Below, piece after piece: positions 10,262 to 22,675 of a stretch of 64,000 bases of DNA. A model generated the notes under the pieces. That model worked only from the letters and a program-made list of their open reading frames with translations. It ran no database searches and was not told the DNA's origin. Source of the stretch: Gelatoporia subvermispora B. Lineage: Eukaryota; Basidiomycota; Agaricomycetes; Polyporales; Gelatoporiaceae. The stretch covers positions 3,522,576-3,586,575 of the forward strand of contig KB445791.1 in NCBI GenBank assembly GCA_000320605.2. The letters are read 5' to 3'. Position 1 is the first letter of the stretch, and the number at the start of each line of letters is the position of its first letter. The position numbers and the translations under genes were made by a program.

Positions 10262-13200
10262 TTACATGATCGTGCATCCCTCCCTATCGTTAAAATTGTT
10301 CATGTCCACAATGGCCGGGGACACCGCGCCGGACCGCCTCCCTCCAGGAGTCCACCACCGCGTGCGCACGACCGACGTCGACGCCGCCTCTTCCGAGCTC
10401 CCGGACGAGTTCGTACTGCGCCGCCCCGCCGCCTTGCGCTTCTTCTCCCGCGCCGCGCGTACCGCATCGACCGTCTGCCACGAGTAGAACGTCTTGAGCA
10501 CCACGCGCAGCGGGTCACACTCGTCCTGGCCGATGCCGAGGCCCTCCTCGTCGCGCGCGTCGAGGAAGCCGAGCTTGCGCGCCCCCCAACCGCGCCACCC
10601 GAGCCGCGGACGCACCTGCCCCACGAGATCCTTCACCGAGTACTCGCCGACGCCGCGGCAGTCGATCGCGGAGATACGCGCGTCCGCGAGCTGCCGTGCG
10701 CGCGCGAGGTGCACGAACTCCTTCACGACCGTCCCGGACATGCGCGTGTTGTCCGCCTCCAGCACGTGAAGGCGCGGACAGTTCTGGACAAGCTCCATCA
10801 GCGCCTCGTTCGTCACGTCCCCGGCGTAGGAGATTGTGAGGTGCTCTAGGGCATGCCCGGGCTGTGGCGGAGTCGGAGTGGCTAGTTTGGCTGGAGGGGT
10901 GATGATGGGGACGGGTGTGATCGCATCGAGGACGTTGTCAGTGATATCGGATGCGTCTTCGAGATCGAGTTTGCGGATGAATGGAGTTGTCTTGAGCAGT
11001 CTGACCAGCCCATCATCCCGCAAGTTCTCGCCAATACCTGCCAACTCGAGTAGCTCCAGCTTCGGGACCGCGTAAGCCAAATGGGAGCATGCGTGGTCCG
11101 TCAGCATCGAGCACGACGAGATGTTCAGGTGCCTCAAGCGTGTGACACGCCTCCAATACTTGCTCGTATCTGTCGAGTCGCGGCCGGCCTCGCGGGCAGT
11201 AAGCTGTATAACTTCGAAGTTCGCAGCATCCTTCTCTTCGCATGCGACGAAGGCTTCGATGGCAGAGTTGTGCAGATGCCGGGAATAGCTGAGTTCCAGA
11301 ACTTCCAGAGCAGGTGTGACCTTGCCAAGGGCGGCCATCATCTCGTCCGTAACACGCTTCAGCCCGGAGAGCCGGAGTTCCTTCAGTCGTAGGGGTTCAT
11401 TGCGGGCGAGCGCCGCGTCTGCGAGGCTCTTAATGCCATCGCCGGTTAAATGAGAGCACCTGCTCAAGTCGAGAGAAACAAGATTGGGACAATGATTGGC
11501 GAGGACCTCCTCGCAGGTCGCGTTCGTGACGGCGGCGAGACCCTTGAGACGGAGCGTCCGTACCTCCGGCGACCGTTGTAGTAAATAGTGTAAGGAACGA
11601 GTTGTGAGTGCTGTGCAGCCATGCAAGTCAATGTACGTGAGGTTTGTGCAGGAGGCGTCATCGGACGCTGCGCGTGGGATGCTGAGATGAAGTGAAATGT
11701 CGTAAAGAGCCGTGGATGAGATATCAGCGTGTCCAGTGAGGTCGAGCTCGCGAATGAACGCGCCCGCAGTCCTGGAGAGACGGAGAAGGGTCGTGGTTGG
11801 AAGACGCGGGAAGGAGCGAAGATCCAGCTTCGTCCAGAGCTGGCCGTCGTAGGCGAGGCCTTGCCAAGCCTTTGAAACCTGCAATGACAGCAACGTCATT
11901 GACGCAGACTATGCGCAAATAGTGAGGTATACAGACCCTGCTCAATTTGAATAGCTCCCGGAGGCCTTTATCCCGGCCGACCCACTTGTTTCTCGAGGAA
12001 GTGGCCTTCAGCACACTCCATGTGTTATCTTGGATGTATCGTCGGTGATCAGCATCGTGTATATTCACGAGGGCTGCTAAAATGTGCAGTCGCAATTCAC
12101 GGGGAAGCCAGTCATCGAAGTGATTCGGAGTGAGCGGGGTTACGGCGGGGATGGGGGCAAAGATATCTGCAGTGGTCACAGGAACGAGGTCGAGAGCGGT
12201 CGACGGAAGTGGCAGCGGAGAAGAGTACGAGCGGCCCTTCGTGCGCAGGAGGGAGTTGTCTGCAGACCGCCCTGCATAGTACATCGGGATAGAATCGACA
12301 TCAACGTAAGCTGTGCCGACCTCGAGGATAGTAGTGGCAAGAGGCGGCGTGCGGAGCTTAAGATCGCGCGACCACGGTATCAGACAGTTCGTCTGGCCCA
12401 GATCCGCGCATCCTGACACGACTGTGTCGCGCTCCGCATACGCAACGTCGAGGGTGGCGGACGGGCCTGCTGTGGATGTCGAGCCCTCGCGCTTCCTGCT
12501 AAAAAGCAGCTTCCGCGCGAGGTTACCGGGCGCCTTGGGGCCTGACACCTTCACTTTCTCTTTCGACATGGATAGAGCGGAGAGGGAGCGATTGGATCGG
12601 ACGGAGAGCGCAGAGAGGGACCGCCGGCGCAAAGGCACCCGGGTGATTGCAAATGGTGCATCCGGGGGCTCAGGAGACGCTCCTTGCGAACTCACGGTCG
12701 GGACACCCTGGGCGGGATCGGGAGAGCCGTATGCGGACCCAAGTGATGAGGACCCTGGAATCGATGAGGACAAGTCGAGTGCAGGCCAATCCAGGGCATT
12801 GTAACTGAATTCCGTCTGAAGGAACGACAGAGGGGGGAGAGTCGGGGGCTGCTCACGGGCCTTGCCCTTTGCGATTGCAGAGCCAATATGCAACTCTGCT
12901 GTATCGCTGTTGTCATCGTCGTCGCTCGAATCGGCGCGTACAGGACTGAGCATAGCCGGAGAATCCACGGAGGTAGGGGGAAACGAGGTTGGAGGGGGCG
13001 ATCTCATTACATCGAGGGACGTGCTGGACGAGCCCAGGGACATGGAAAACATGGCTTGGTCGTCATCGGAGATCTTGGGGATAATGGACACGGGCTGGGA
13101 TACACCCTTGCCCTTACTGTCGGCTGAGGAGCTGCAGCCCATGTTGACGGTAGGAAGGAGCCCCTGGTCCCAGGTGGGGGAGGCGTGCAATGCAGATATA

Positions 13201-13343
13201 TGGCCGCCGACGTCCAGAGTACACGCGCAGACGGCTTGGGACCGGCGTGCAGATACCGCGAGGTAATTATTAGGCCTCAGAGATTCATCAGCGTCCATTT
13301 GGAAGAGGGACTCTTCGTTATCGATGTCATGCGTGCGGCTCAT
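10262..13343 (-). CDS. F-box/leucine-rich-repeat protein with C-terminal CaaX box
   Basis: Predicted SCF ubiquitin-ligase adaptor. Two exons with one intron (11879-11936) give 3024 coding nt, 1007 aa, in frame. The first 400 residues are disordered and Ser/Pro-rich. An F-box follows: LPRELRLHILAALVNI and, after about 40 extra residues, LFKLSRVSKAWQGLAYDGQL-type sequence. About a dozen LRRs of the cysteine-containing type come next (for example LVSLDLSRCSHLTGDGIKSL, LRHLNISSCSMLTDHACSHL, FIRKLDLEDASDITDNVLDA). The protein ends NFNDREGCTIM and TAA at 10262. Cys-Thr-Ile-Met is a CaaX prenylation motif; terminal Met favours farnesylation. Human FBXL2 and FBXL20 also carry CaaX boxes, so membrane anchoring of the ligase is a reasonable inference. 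The start at 13343 is the first ATG of the open frame; later in-frame Met codons are possible. Confidence 0.85.
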
Positions 13344-14181
13344 GGCGAGAGCCTGCGATTCTAAGGGTGCCGGATGCGAGGCTGGTCGGATAAGTGATAC
13401 AAGATAGCGAGGAGGAAGAGGCTAGCGAGAAATGGACTAGAAAGATGAGCTGACGAACGATGGTACAATGCCCCAATACATTATATGAGGCGACAGACGA
13501 GTCAAGTCAGGAACGGCGCTGGGGGAGAGAAACTGGCCGGAGCTGGCCTGGTGAGCGGACAGAGCCTGCCGGCATCCGTCCCGAGATGTCATATTCCCAC
13601 GCCTGCTACTACCTCCCTCGCGCAGACCGTCATCGCAAACGTAACAATCCCGCCCAATGTTTCTGCGCCACTCATGCATTCATATCGCTGCAACATATCA
13701 TGCACACATCGTTCACATTTCAGGTCATATGCGCCGCCCTCCTATTCTCAGAACACTCGAGACTCGGACCCTCGTGAGTTGATGCTGCCGCTCCGGCCCC
13801 TGGCTCCCCAGCGCCGCCGCCACAGCGCTCCGGACTGCCAGCACGCATAGTCCGAAAGTCTCGTCTTGTCCAAAACCTCAAGTTCTCATATCCTTCAGCC
13901 ACGTCAGATGTGATTGGGACAAACACGTTGTTTGCATTCACCAGCACATGGTACAAAGTATATAGTACAGCAGTTGGGTAGTAACGTAGACGACGTCCAC
14001 AACGCTCGCAGCGCGCGGAAACATAGGTTAGCAACAGGCCACGAGAACAACACGACCACGGGGAGCCAGAATTAAACGCAATACTAACGTCCGACGCTGC
14101 GTCGGTCAAACATCGGCAGAAGCGAAGAAGTAAAACGACGCGCAAGTCGCATGACAGGATGACGAAGGAGCATCGACAAGA
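13344..14181. other. Intergenic, no gene seen
   Basis: Promoter side of the F-box gene and 3' side of the small HMG/YABBY-like gene. No coding region recognised. Confidence 0.45.
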
Positions 14182-14525
14182 CTACTTCTCTTTCTGCTTG
14201 TTCCAGTTGTCGATGACAAGCTTGAAACTGCATCCGGAACAAGGAAGTGAGCGCGTGGATGGCATCAGCGACCTTGAGACTTACCGCTCCTTATGAGGCA
14301 TGTCCGGGTCCTGTTCCTTCAGGCGCGCGACCTCGGTCTGCATAAACTTGTTGAAGTCGGTTAGCTTCTTCCTGCCTCCGCTAGAGGATTTTCCTGAATC
14401 GGGCAGAACATAATGAATATTTGGGAAAATCGAAGATGATAAAAACGAATTTACATACTCCTCTTGGAGGCGGTACTCTTCTTGTTGGCAGCGGCCTGGC
14501 CGTTCTGGTTGTTGGTGATGACCAT
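14182..14525 (-). CDS. Small HMG-box/YABBY-like nuclear protein
   Basis: Three exons encode a basic protein of about 75 residues. It begins MVITNNQNGQAAANKKSTAS, a flexible Asn/Ala/Lys tail. The HMG/YABBY-like motif spans two exons: KKLTDFNKFMQTEVARLKEQ, then DPDMPHKER, joined to FKLVIDNWNKQKEK and TAG at 14182. Junctions are at about 14230-14285 and 14400-14462 with normal GT-AG ends. The pattern (L..FN.FM..E...LK...P.M.HKERFK....NW) matches the small fungal YABBY/HMG-related proteins, which are presumed DNA or chromatin binding. The ATG at 14525 is the first in frame. The exact function is unknown. Confidence 0.7.
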
Positions 14526-15574
14526 GTTGTTGCTGTAGCGAAGAAACCAGCTGAATAACCTGGGCTGACAACCACCAGGGCGAAAAACTGCATACCAGAC
14601 GACCTCGCAGGGGAGGATGGCTAACTGGCAGGGCTGCTGAGGGGTGCGAGGAGGGGGTTGAAGGGGAAGCGACGGTGACGCATAGCTCGAGTTAAAAAGG
14701 CCCCTTATCCGAGCCTGGAGATTGAGCTGACAGCTTTAGTCCCGTCGCGCGTGCTTCCATCGCAGTTCGCCGTATTTCACACCCCCGGGCACCCCGCCAG
14801 CAACCACCACCACTTGTTAGTCCCCGCCAGCAACCTCCTGTCTCCCGGCCGTCTTGTTGTCCCCCAGCCGTGACCGTGCGCAGGGGGTGCTCCAGGCCTC
14901 GTCAGCTGCTGCACCGACTGCCTTTCGATATATCCAGTTCCGGGGCGGCTCGCAGCTGACCCGGGCCCCTGGGTCCACAGTATGAGGGAGCGACCCACTT
15001 GGTTTGTTCGCGTGATGATCTCCTGAAAACACAAGATTATTGCCACAGCGACCCCAGGCCTCCAACACCCCAAGCCCCGCCCGCGCACGTCGCGCATGCG
15101 CGCAGATCTCCCGGAAGCGCTTGCAGCGAGGCGAGCGGGGACAGGAAGGCCTGTGGAGGGGAGCGCGGATGTGAGAGGATTAGAGGACTACGCCTACTAG
15201 ACGCTGCTAAACCAAAGAGGATGAGGCTGTGCGGCGGTGTGCACGTTTCCCCACACGCACGATCGGATCTGTCCGCTACCTGCATCTGGGGTCCCTCAGA
15301 CGATCGGCACGCTGAGCGCGTCGCGTTACAGTCACGCTTTCCAGGCTAGACGCGTCCACGCCCGCACGCGAGTCCCTCCCCCGGACCCCCATACAGCGGA
15401 GCACAGGCGGATCGCGAACAGACGATCTTGTGCTGCACGTCGTCAGGCTGATGCACAGCGCGCGACATGAGAATATGCACCCCAAACACAGTTGGGATAG
15501 GAATGAGAAAAGACACAGACATGATGAATTGCAAACGCTTTAATGGTGTGTCCAAACATCCAGACTCGTCCCCC
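14526..15574. other. GC-rich intergenic region, no gene seen
   Basis: About 1 kb between the HMG/YABBY-like promoter and the 3' end of VPS33. Open frames here have no recognisable motif and look like chance frames in GC-rich DNA. Confidence 0.4.
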
Positions 15575-18322
15575 TCACTGCAGACCAGCGTCCTTGGTGC
15601 CTCCCGACCCACGCTCGATTCCAGCGATGCTCTCGATGATGCTCGACCCGCTGACGATGCCCGTCGTCGCGATCAAGAATTTCCGTCCTGTGAACGTTAA
15701 CTTAAACAAAGTCCGGAGCTCCTTTCTCACTTACTCACCTTTGTTCTGTCGACCCACCCATCTGAGTGCAGCGATCTCGGTGTACGTGCATCCGCCCAAG
15801 AAGAACACCACTGTCGTCGTCGGCTGTTCCCTCGGAGCCACTGCGCAGCACGAAGTCAGCCCGGCCGGGTATCGCCAAATATGCTCATGCCACTTACTCA
15901 TCGATGCGACCGGTGGGAGCCCGCCGTCCGGCGCCCCGGGAATCTTCTGCACGATGTCGACCGTAGCGCCGGGGATGCTCGCGACCACGTCTTCAAAGCC
16001 CTTCCAGCCGACGATCGGGTGCGCCTGCACTTTACCCGCACCCGCGACACCCTTGCCCTTCCGCCCGTCTGCGTCCCCGCCCGCCTTCCTTTCCTTCTCG
16101 GCGGGGTTACTCAGGACGCCGCCCTTCTGCGCGACGCACTGCACGAGCCGCACGCTGACGGGCGCGTATCCGGAGTAGACATAGCTGATGTCATTCTCGA
16201 CTTCTTCAAGCTGGTCGGGATCTTCGAGCAGCAGGCGGAACTGCTTCCGCAGCGATGTGTAAGGGAATTTTGACGCGGCGACAGACTGCGGCGTGGACGG
16301 TGGGAGGGGATTCGGGATGAGGATTGCAAGCGGTGGGGCGGCTAGCGAGAGAAGCATGGGCAAGAAGTCGTAGCCATACGACTATGTGATCATGCGGTGA
16401 GACGGTGCTTATAAGCTTGTCTCAATAACCCTACCTGCAGGATCTCCCGCTTGATGTTCTCCAGCGTCTTCGCCTTGATACCCCCCGCGATGATGCTGGC
16501 GAGGCAGAGCAGCCGCAGGACGAGCTGCATGTCTGCTCCTTGTGCGATCAGGTCCTCGATCGCGGTGATCTGTGCGGTGATCTCATAGGATGCCAGGAGG
16601 TCTGTATACAACTCACACCGTCAGTATAGGACTATATGCGCACTGAGAATGACTACTGTACTTTGCTGTATTTCCAGCGACTTGTTGAAATGGTCTGTCC
16701 GTGTCATCGGAACCATCATCTCAGACAATCCAGTATCTTCAGGACAATAAGTAAGTGACAGGTATGCCTGCCGGAGTGTTAGGTGACTGACGAAGTCTCA
16801 GCGACTGATGCTCAGTTTGTAGACCGCCGAGCTTGCCGACGAAGTCTCGCAGTTGCGCGACGGTCTTCGCTTGGTGCCTGAGCTAATTGCACAGTGAGCA
16901 CACGTTTCCGGCTTTTGACGTCCTATTCACCTTGTAGTCTTCATCAATGCGACGGGCAACCTGATTTAGCTTCCTTCCTACGGCGGAGAAGTTGAGGTCT
17001 CTCAGTTCACCGAACAGAGGATCTGTTGCCTCCGTGAGATGATGCTTCTTCTTCTTCTCTTTCATAAGGGTCTGCGCTGGCGGTGGTGCAGCGCTAGAAG
17101 ATGCGGGGGCATTGGGTTGGTTAGGATTAGGGGCAGCAGGAGGGGTGAGCAGGGACACGGGCAATTCGACGTGCGCTGGAATAAGCAGACAATCAGGATA
17201 CGCTCAGTGAGGATGTGACCGGACGTACAGTTCTTGATACCAATCATCTCGTCAATAAGTCCCTCATATGTAAGTTGTGTTAGCAGGGGGGTGATCATGT
17301 CTGTCCGTCGGTCGATGATGATCAGCGAGTCTATCTTCTCGGATGCTGAGTCGAGCAGACTGTCGGAAGGATCACTGGCGGGTATATAACGAGTCATTAG
17401 GTTGGCAAGTCGCTGAACACGATATTAATCCACGTGAGTTAATCCGGAGGTATTCGCGGCTGACCGATGCAAAGTCTCCCTTCCCGATGATACGAGGGAA
17501 TAGCCCATATAACCGCTGTAGCGTAATGAGGGCCTGCATGGAATTGAACACCACAGTTTCGTCCCCATCCTCCGGAAGTGTCAGCATATACACGTCCTGG
17601 ACAAACACCCGAGAAGCACTCACCACCCATAGCTCCTTGAAAGCCGCGTCATTCTCAAGAGAGATGACGTCGTCTGCGAGCGGGATGAACTGCAGGTTAT
17701 ACGACGAAATGTTGACATCGCCCAAAACGCCTTCATCCTCAAGGATCTGGCGAACGAGTGTAGAGGTCCTTGGCACCAAGAAAAGGGTATATGTGTGCTT
17801 CTGTGACTCTCTTGCATGCCGCTTGATCTGGTCTACCAACACATGAACTTAGGGGCAGGCCATTACAGTTGACTACCTCACTCACCAGCAATTATTTTGG
17901 CCCACTTGATGAGAGGTCGACATAGGTAGACGATGTTCGTCGTGGACGCAGACAGCGGTCCAGGTTCCAGCCAGAACATCTTGTCCACGCCATGATGCTG
18001 CGGGGACCAAGCTAAAGCCAAAGGCCCACACCTACCACAGAGCACGCACCTTCAATAGTGCCACCTCCGTGACTAGCCCAAGTGGTCCCGCGAGCGAAGG
18101 ATCAAGTACAAGTGTCTTCGCGCCATTCACCTGCATGCAAGTGGGTCAGCTCATCAGGTTGCTGTGTTACACACTATTCAGTACCGAGTTCAGCGCGTCG
18201 ACGAGGCCTTTCCTGGCCACTTCCTTGAGCTGTGATACATCGAGTGTATATTCATGGTCAGCGTCGGGCTTAGAGGTCCCATCGTCTGATGCGGAAGTGG
18301 AAACGGCGGCGGTGGCAGCCAT
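15575..18322 (-). CDS. VPS33: Vacuolar sorting protein Vps33 (Sec1/Munc18 family, HOPS/CORVET)
   Basis: SM-family subunit of the HOPS and CORVET tethering complexes. It binds SNAREs and drives fusion at endosomes and the vacuole. About ten exons. The N-terminus MAATAAVSTSASDDG is followed by LDVSQLKEVARKGLVDALNS. Family blocks then appear in order: STLVRQILEDEGVLGDVN, LQFIPLADDVISLENDAAFK, ALITLQRLYGLFPRIIGKGD, IDSLIIIDRRTDMITPLLTQ, LTYEGLIDEMIGIKN, DPLFGELRDLNFSAVGRKLN, NDISYVYSGYAPVSVRLVQ and VVFFLGGCTYTEIAALRWVG. The last exon reads KFLIATTGIVSGSSIIESIA and ends at TGA 15575. The DRRTDMITPLLTQLTYEGLIDE stretch and the YSGYAP motif separate Vps33 from Sly1, Sec1 and Vps45. An Ala/Pro/Asn-rich insertion (about 17060-17160) is not part of the family core. 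Confidence 0.93.
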
Positions 18323-18779
18323 GGTCCATCGTCGTCTAGCGCCCGGCGGCGCGCCGCGGCGTGCCCGCGCTGCGCGTGCCCGACGCGATCGAGGGACTGC
18401 AACGGGCGCCTGGCTGCCGCGTCTCTGGAAAGAGAACAACCGTGCGCAATCTTCAGTCTTCTTAAACGATGCATTTTCGCGTTCAGGTACGGTTGGGATT
18501 AATGTTCGTATCAACTGAGACGACCCTCGCCTCTATTAATATAGTACATTACGACAGGCAGGCTCGGAGGCGCAACGATGATCACTGTTTCAGTAGTGCG
18601 AACAATCTCGTGAGTTGTCGGATGGGTAAAATTGTTTCGAAACGAAATCCAGACATGCACGTCTCGAATGCTGTAGACCTTCTCCCTGAACAAATTTGCG
18701 GGAATCATGCAATGCCTGCAAGTGTCACTACGCGAGCTTGCAAGGATAGATAATCATACTGAGCCGAGGTCGACTGGCA
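18323..18779. other. Intergenic, no gene seen
   Basis: Contains the VPS33 promoter and the 3' region of the small dsRBD gene. The first 100 bp are very GC-rich; the rest is AT-richer with nothing recognisable. Confidence 0.4.
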
Positions 18780-19181
18780 CTACGCACAAGCGATCAATGC
18801 GGCTGACTCACTACAACTGCGAAATGAGCCCACGAAGAATCGAACAGCATCTACAAGAAGACTGACACAGTGTCCGCTGAGAGCCATGCGTTCTGCAGCA
18901 GCTTCCTTGGCTACCTTTTTGTTGGGGCCGGTCGATGCAAACCGCTCCAAGCGTTCTCCATTTACTAAGTTCAACGATATCAGCTATCGTCGACCGATAT
19001 AAGCATGGCGAGACTCACGAATAGGGGTGGCCTCAAATTCAGGAATATGATCGGCGCCGCCTACACGCAACACCTCCCAATGTATCATGCCGAGTGACCA
19101 TTCATTGACCTGAGATAGGTATCCTCTCAAGGGTGTGGGTGGATCGAAAGCTTTTGTTCCGATACGATCAAAGAAAGACAT
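18780..19181 (-). CDS. Small double-stranded RNA-binding-domain protein, copy 1
   Basis: Two exons (19181-19019 and 18964-18780, intron 54 nt) give 348 coding nt and 115 aa. It starts MSFFDRIGTKAFDPPTPLRG, then YLSQVNEWSLGMIHWEVLRV and GGADHIPEFEATPI. After the intron it reads NGERLERFASTGPNKKVAKE and AAAERMALSGHCV. This is the layout of a single dsRBM: an alpha1-type start, the beta strands with W-E-V and F-E-A, and the C-terminal GPNKKVAKEAAAERM helix that contacts the RNA backbone (KKxAKxxAA). The tail after HCV is not conserved in the paralogue, so the last residues are uncertain. The paralogue is at 22676-23042 with an identical first-exon length. Small single-dsRBD proteins of this sort have no defined role that I know of. 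Confidence 0.72.
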
Positions 19182-20575
19182 GCGGATGATATGGGACGAA
19201 AGCGCTGTAGTACGTCCCCGCTTTCCTACAGTTATCATTTAAAAGATCCACGCTCTGTTCTCACTGAGTGCATCTCGGGCGGAAACGCATCATGGAGCCT
19301 TTCCCAAGTTCCCAACATCTCTCAGCCATGCCTTTATGCTCAACTAATTGCTGATCCTACAGAGAACCTTGCTCGAGCCGTCCATCAATTAGCGCGTGGT
19401 CTACCTATTCGGTAGGCAGCCGCACGAGCTGACCGCGGAATACGTTCGCGGTCAACAAATGGTGTGTTTGTTAACCTGTTCTCGCCCGCCGCGCGTGCTA
19501 TTCGTACGAAGAAGCTTACCATGTAGCAAAACACGAGGACAAATTCGCCCCAGTGGCGCAATGCGCAGTTCAACGCCCCATTTGAAGCGGTATTTGGTCT
19601 CAAGTACCGAATGGGCGCAATCACGCATAGGAAAATGGTTCCATGACGCGCGTAAATTACAATCAACAAGTGGTTTGTATTCCTCGTGATCGGGGAATCG
19701 CGATTGGTCGAATCCCGTCGGATCCCCGAAGCACTGCACACACCTGCTGGCCCTGAGGTGTCTCTTTGCCATTTAAGAACCGCAGCTGTGACCAAGGAAA
19801 GCCCGCAGCGCCGACAAGAGACAGCCTCCCATTTCAAGCCCAAGGTTTCGTACTACAGCCGATCAGCAATATGGTTTGAGGTCATTTGTCCAGCCTTGCG
19901 TTCTTAAGCACTTCTGCTCTTGGCCCCTTGCTTGACTTTTCTCACAGCTTGTCTAGTTTGCATGATACAGATCAACTTGGTCATACAGTTCACGGAGAAC
20001 ATCATCTTGGCTTCGTTATTTGCCTCTCAGAACCTACGAGCCGATTCTGATATGGGACCTGATGATATGACCAGGATCTTGTTATCTATCAATGCGCGAA
20101 GAGCTGCCTCACTCCCTTGGGAAACCCCGTTGCGGGAGGCAGTGTGCTCTATTCCCAGGCAGAAGCATTGGGAGCTCATAAAGCGGCCCGTCCATTGCAG
20201 CTGTCTCATATTGCCCCTGACATGTGATTCGAAATAGCAACCTGATGCTACGAGCAACGCTACAAAACCATTCGAGTACGAGAAGTACCGCACATGCTCT
20301 ACTATGCCCTCGGATTGGACCTTAGCCTGGCGTTCTATGATCCAAGCCCTTCGCGTACTCATATCACGTCTATCGTTATCGGAGCCCGGGTTCTCCGGCA
20401 GCTTTTCGACTATCTTTCGAAGCTGATTAGGTCGCAGCACAGACACGACGTCCTGAGACTGGGGCTGCTATTCGTGTTACGCATGAGAAATGGACGCCGC
20501 AGCTATATAAGTTGCCCAGTGGGCAGTGCGCAGAACGAGGCTTCAGCACTACAGCGCGGCCACTTGTACTAGGAG
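19182..20575. other. Intergenic, about 1.4 kb, no gene supported
   Basis: Lies between the divergent dsRBD gene and the alcohol dehydrogenase. Two minus-strand frames of 106 and 139 codons exist but carry no recognisable motif. A short imperfect palindrome (GACCGCG / CGCGGTC) is at 19431-19453. The region may hold decayed sequence. Confidence 0.4.
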
Positions 20576-21853
20576 ATGACCTCTGCCGACCACCCCGAGA
20601 CATACAAGGCGTACGCCATCACCGAGAAAGGCGGCTCGCTGCAAGAAATTCGGGTTCAATGGAAAGATCCTGCGCCTGGTCAGATCGTAGTCAAGGTTCT
20701 TGCATGTGGCGTTTGCGCTAGGTCTTCCTTCATCGATACTCTGTCCTCAAGTTTGTTTCATAGTTTGAATGTAGTGATGAGGTTGTCAAGTGGCAGGAAA
20801 TGCCCACTGGCCTCCCACGCGTTCCGGGCCACGAAATTATCGGCGATGTGGTCGCCGTCCATCCTGGGGAGACTTTGTGGAAGGTGGGCGACCGTGTAGG
20901 TGCAGGGTGGCACGGAGGCCATTGTGGCGTCTGCGCTCATTGTCGTCGTGGGGATTTCATATGTTGCGGGAAGGCAACAGCTAACGGTAAGCGCTGTGGT
21001 TCTCGTCATGTGAGTTTGTTCATTGAGTGTGCTGGAAGGTATCTTCGTGGATGGTGGGTATGCTGAATACACAACGTTGAGGACGGAAGCGTGCGCAAGG
21101 ATCCCAGACGATATTGACCCTGCTGAAGCTGCGCCTCAATTATGCGCGGGCATCACTGTGTTCAGTACGTCTTAATCACCCTCGTTCGGAAGATTGCTGA
21201 CGATTGCACTGCGTTCCAGATTCACTACGCAACATGACGTGTCAACCTCCTGATTACGTTGCTGTTCAGGGCATTGGGTACGAATTCTCTCTTGTCGAAA
21301 CTGCTTATACTGAATCATGATAGCGGTCTCGGTCATCTTGCAATCCAATTCGCGCGTGCCATGGGTTTTCGTGTGATTGCTCTATCGTCTGGGTCTGCGA
21401 AAGAAGAGCTCGCGCGCAAGTTGGGAGCACATATCTACTTGGACGGATCGAAAGTCGATCAGGCGGCGGAACTTCAGAAGCTTGGCGGAGCTAGAGTGAT
21501 CATGTGCACGGCACCAAACCCAAGAATCATCGAATCACTAGTGCCTGGACTCTCCGTGAACGGCGAGCTATTGCTCCTGGCCCTGTGTGATGATATCAAG
21601 ATTTCTCCAAGTAAGGGATTCCTGCTAGTATGCATGCAACTACCCTCATACCTCATACCCAGGTGATCTAATCATGAAACGGGCGTCCATTCGCGGTTGG
21701 CCATCGGGTCATGCCAAGGATGACGAAGACACCATCGCCTTCGCGATAGCGCAGGGAGTCAAGTGCATGGTTGATAAGTTCCCGCTCGAGAAAGCCCAGG
21801 AAGCTTATGACCACCGTGGCTCCGCTAGGTTCAGGGCGGTACTCATTCCTTAG
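20576..21853 (+). CDS. Zinc-dependent medium-chain alcohol dehydrogenase
   Basis: Zn-dependent MDR oxidoreductase interconverting alcohols and aldehydes with NAD(P). It starts MTSADHPETYKAYAITEKGG. The catalytic-zinc Cys lies in LACGVCASDE (formed across the first intron) and the catalytic His in LPRVPGHEIIGDVVAVHPGE. The structural-zinc Cys cluster is HCGVCAHCRRGDFICC. After introns near 20985-21040 and 21163-21220 come YAEYTTLRTEACARIPDDID and AEAAPQLCAGITVF. The cofactor-binding turn is GLGHLAIQFARAMGFRVIAL, split by an intron just after AVQGIG. The C-terminal exon runs from LIMKRASIRGWPSGHAKDDE to FRAVLIP and TAG at 21851. Length and motif order suit a complete enzyme of about 340 aa. The substrate cannot be told from sequence. 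It sits between two dsRBD paralogues. Confidence 0.88.
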
Positions 21854-22675
21854 GGCCTGACTGCACCCACCGAGCAGCGTCGTTGCCCCATGACCAGATT
21901 GTACGATTGTCTGTGCAGGGTTGCTATTCCTGTACGCGGAGAGCCTGTGGGACTAGGCAAGGACGACGTTGTTTTCGTAGGCCCAAGAGCACTGCCACGG
22001 AATGACCAGACTCCACTCCATTCATATATGCGGACGCAGTTAAATTCTCAATGGATTCGAAGCATATAATTCCACTTTGTGACGACTCAGGCTATCCATC
22101 CGACTCCAGATCGAAAAACGGACCCTTACTCCATGATGCCCTGATCGCATCAGAGTTACTATCATGCCCAAAAATGCGGACAAGCTGCAGTTGCACTGTC
22201 TAGTTGTAATGTCGCTGAACGGTTATCGACAAACATTTTAAGTATGAGATGTGATAAACTGCATTATTCATTCACAACGTTCGCTGAAATAGAGGAGACA
22301 AGGCCAGATTTAGTTCGAACTCCGCGTCGCGATATTGATTCGTGAGTATTATACGCACTCACAGCCTATTGGGGTTCGATGGCAAACATCATTTCCGATA
22401 TTCGCGCTCGGTAGCTTTCACAAACTGAACCTTGAGGGCCCGATATGGCCAGTGTCGCTCTCCGCGGCTTACTGCATATCTCAGGACACAGGACGAGCGA
22501 CTATGGAATAATGTCGATCGATCCAAATATAGACTCTACAGAAAGATGGCGGTCCTCTTCAGTCGATAGTGTCAAGTGTATGTTGGACTAACGCGAGATC
22601 CAGAGATAAATGTAATATCATCATGGTAGGTGCTTCTGGGTCCAATTTCTTGTGCTATTGTATCACTTGCGCACC
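21854..22675. other. Intergenic, no gene seen
   Basis: About 800 bp, AT-richer than the surroundings, with no supported coding region or repeat. Confidence 0.4.

Noticed and set aside
14526..15574. Several overlapping frames in a GC-rich stretch
   Set aside because: Frames on both strands have arginine/proline-rich chance composition and no motif.
19431..19453. Short palindrome GACCGCG...CGCGGTC
   Set aside because: Only seven paired bases with no associated gene or repeat; expected by chance at this GC content.
19385..20446. Minus-strand frames of 106-152 codons upstream of the alcohol dehydrogenase
   Set aside because: No recognisable motif, no clear introns and no paralogue in the window; not supportable as genes.
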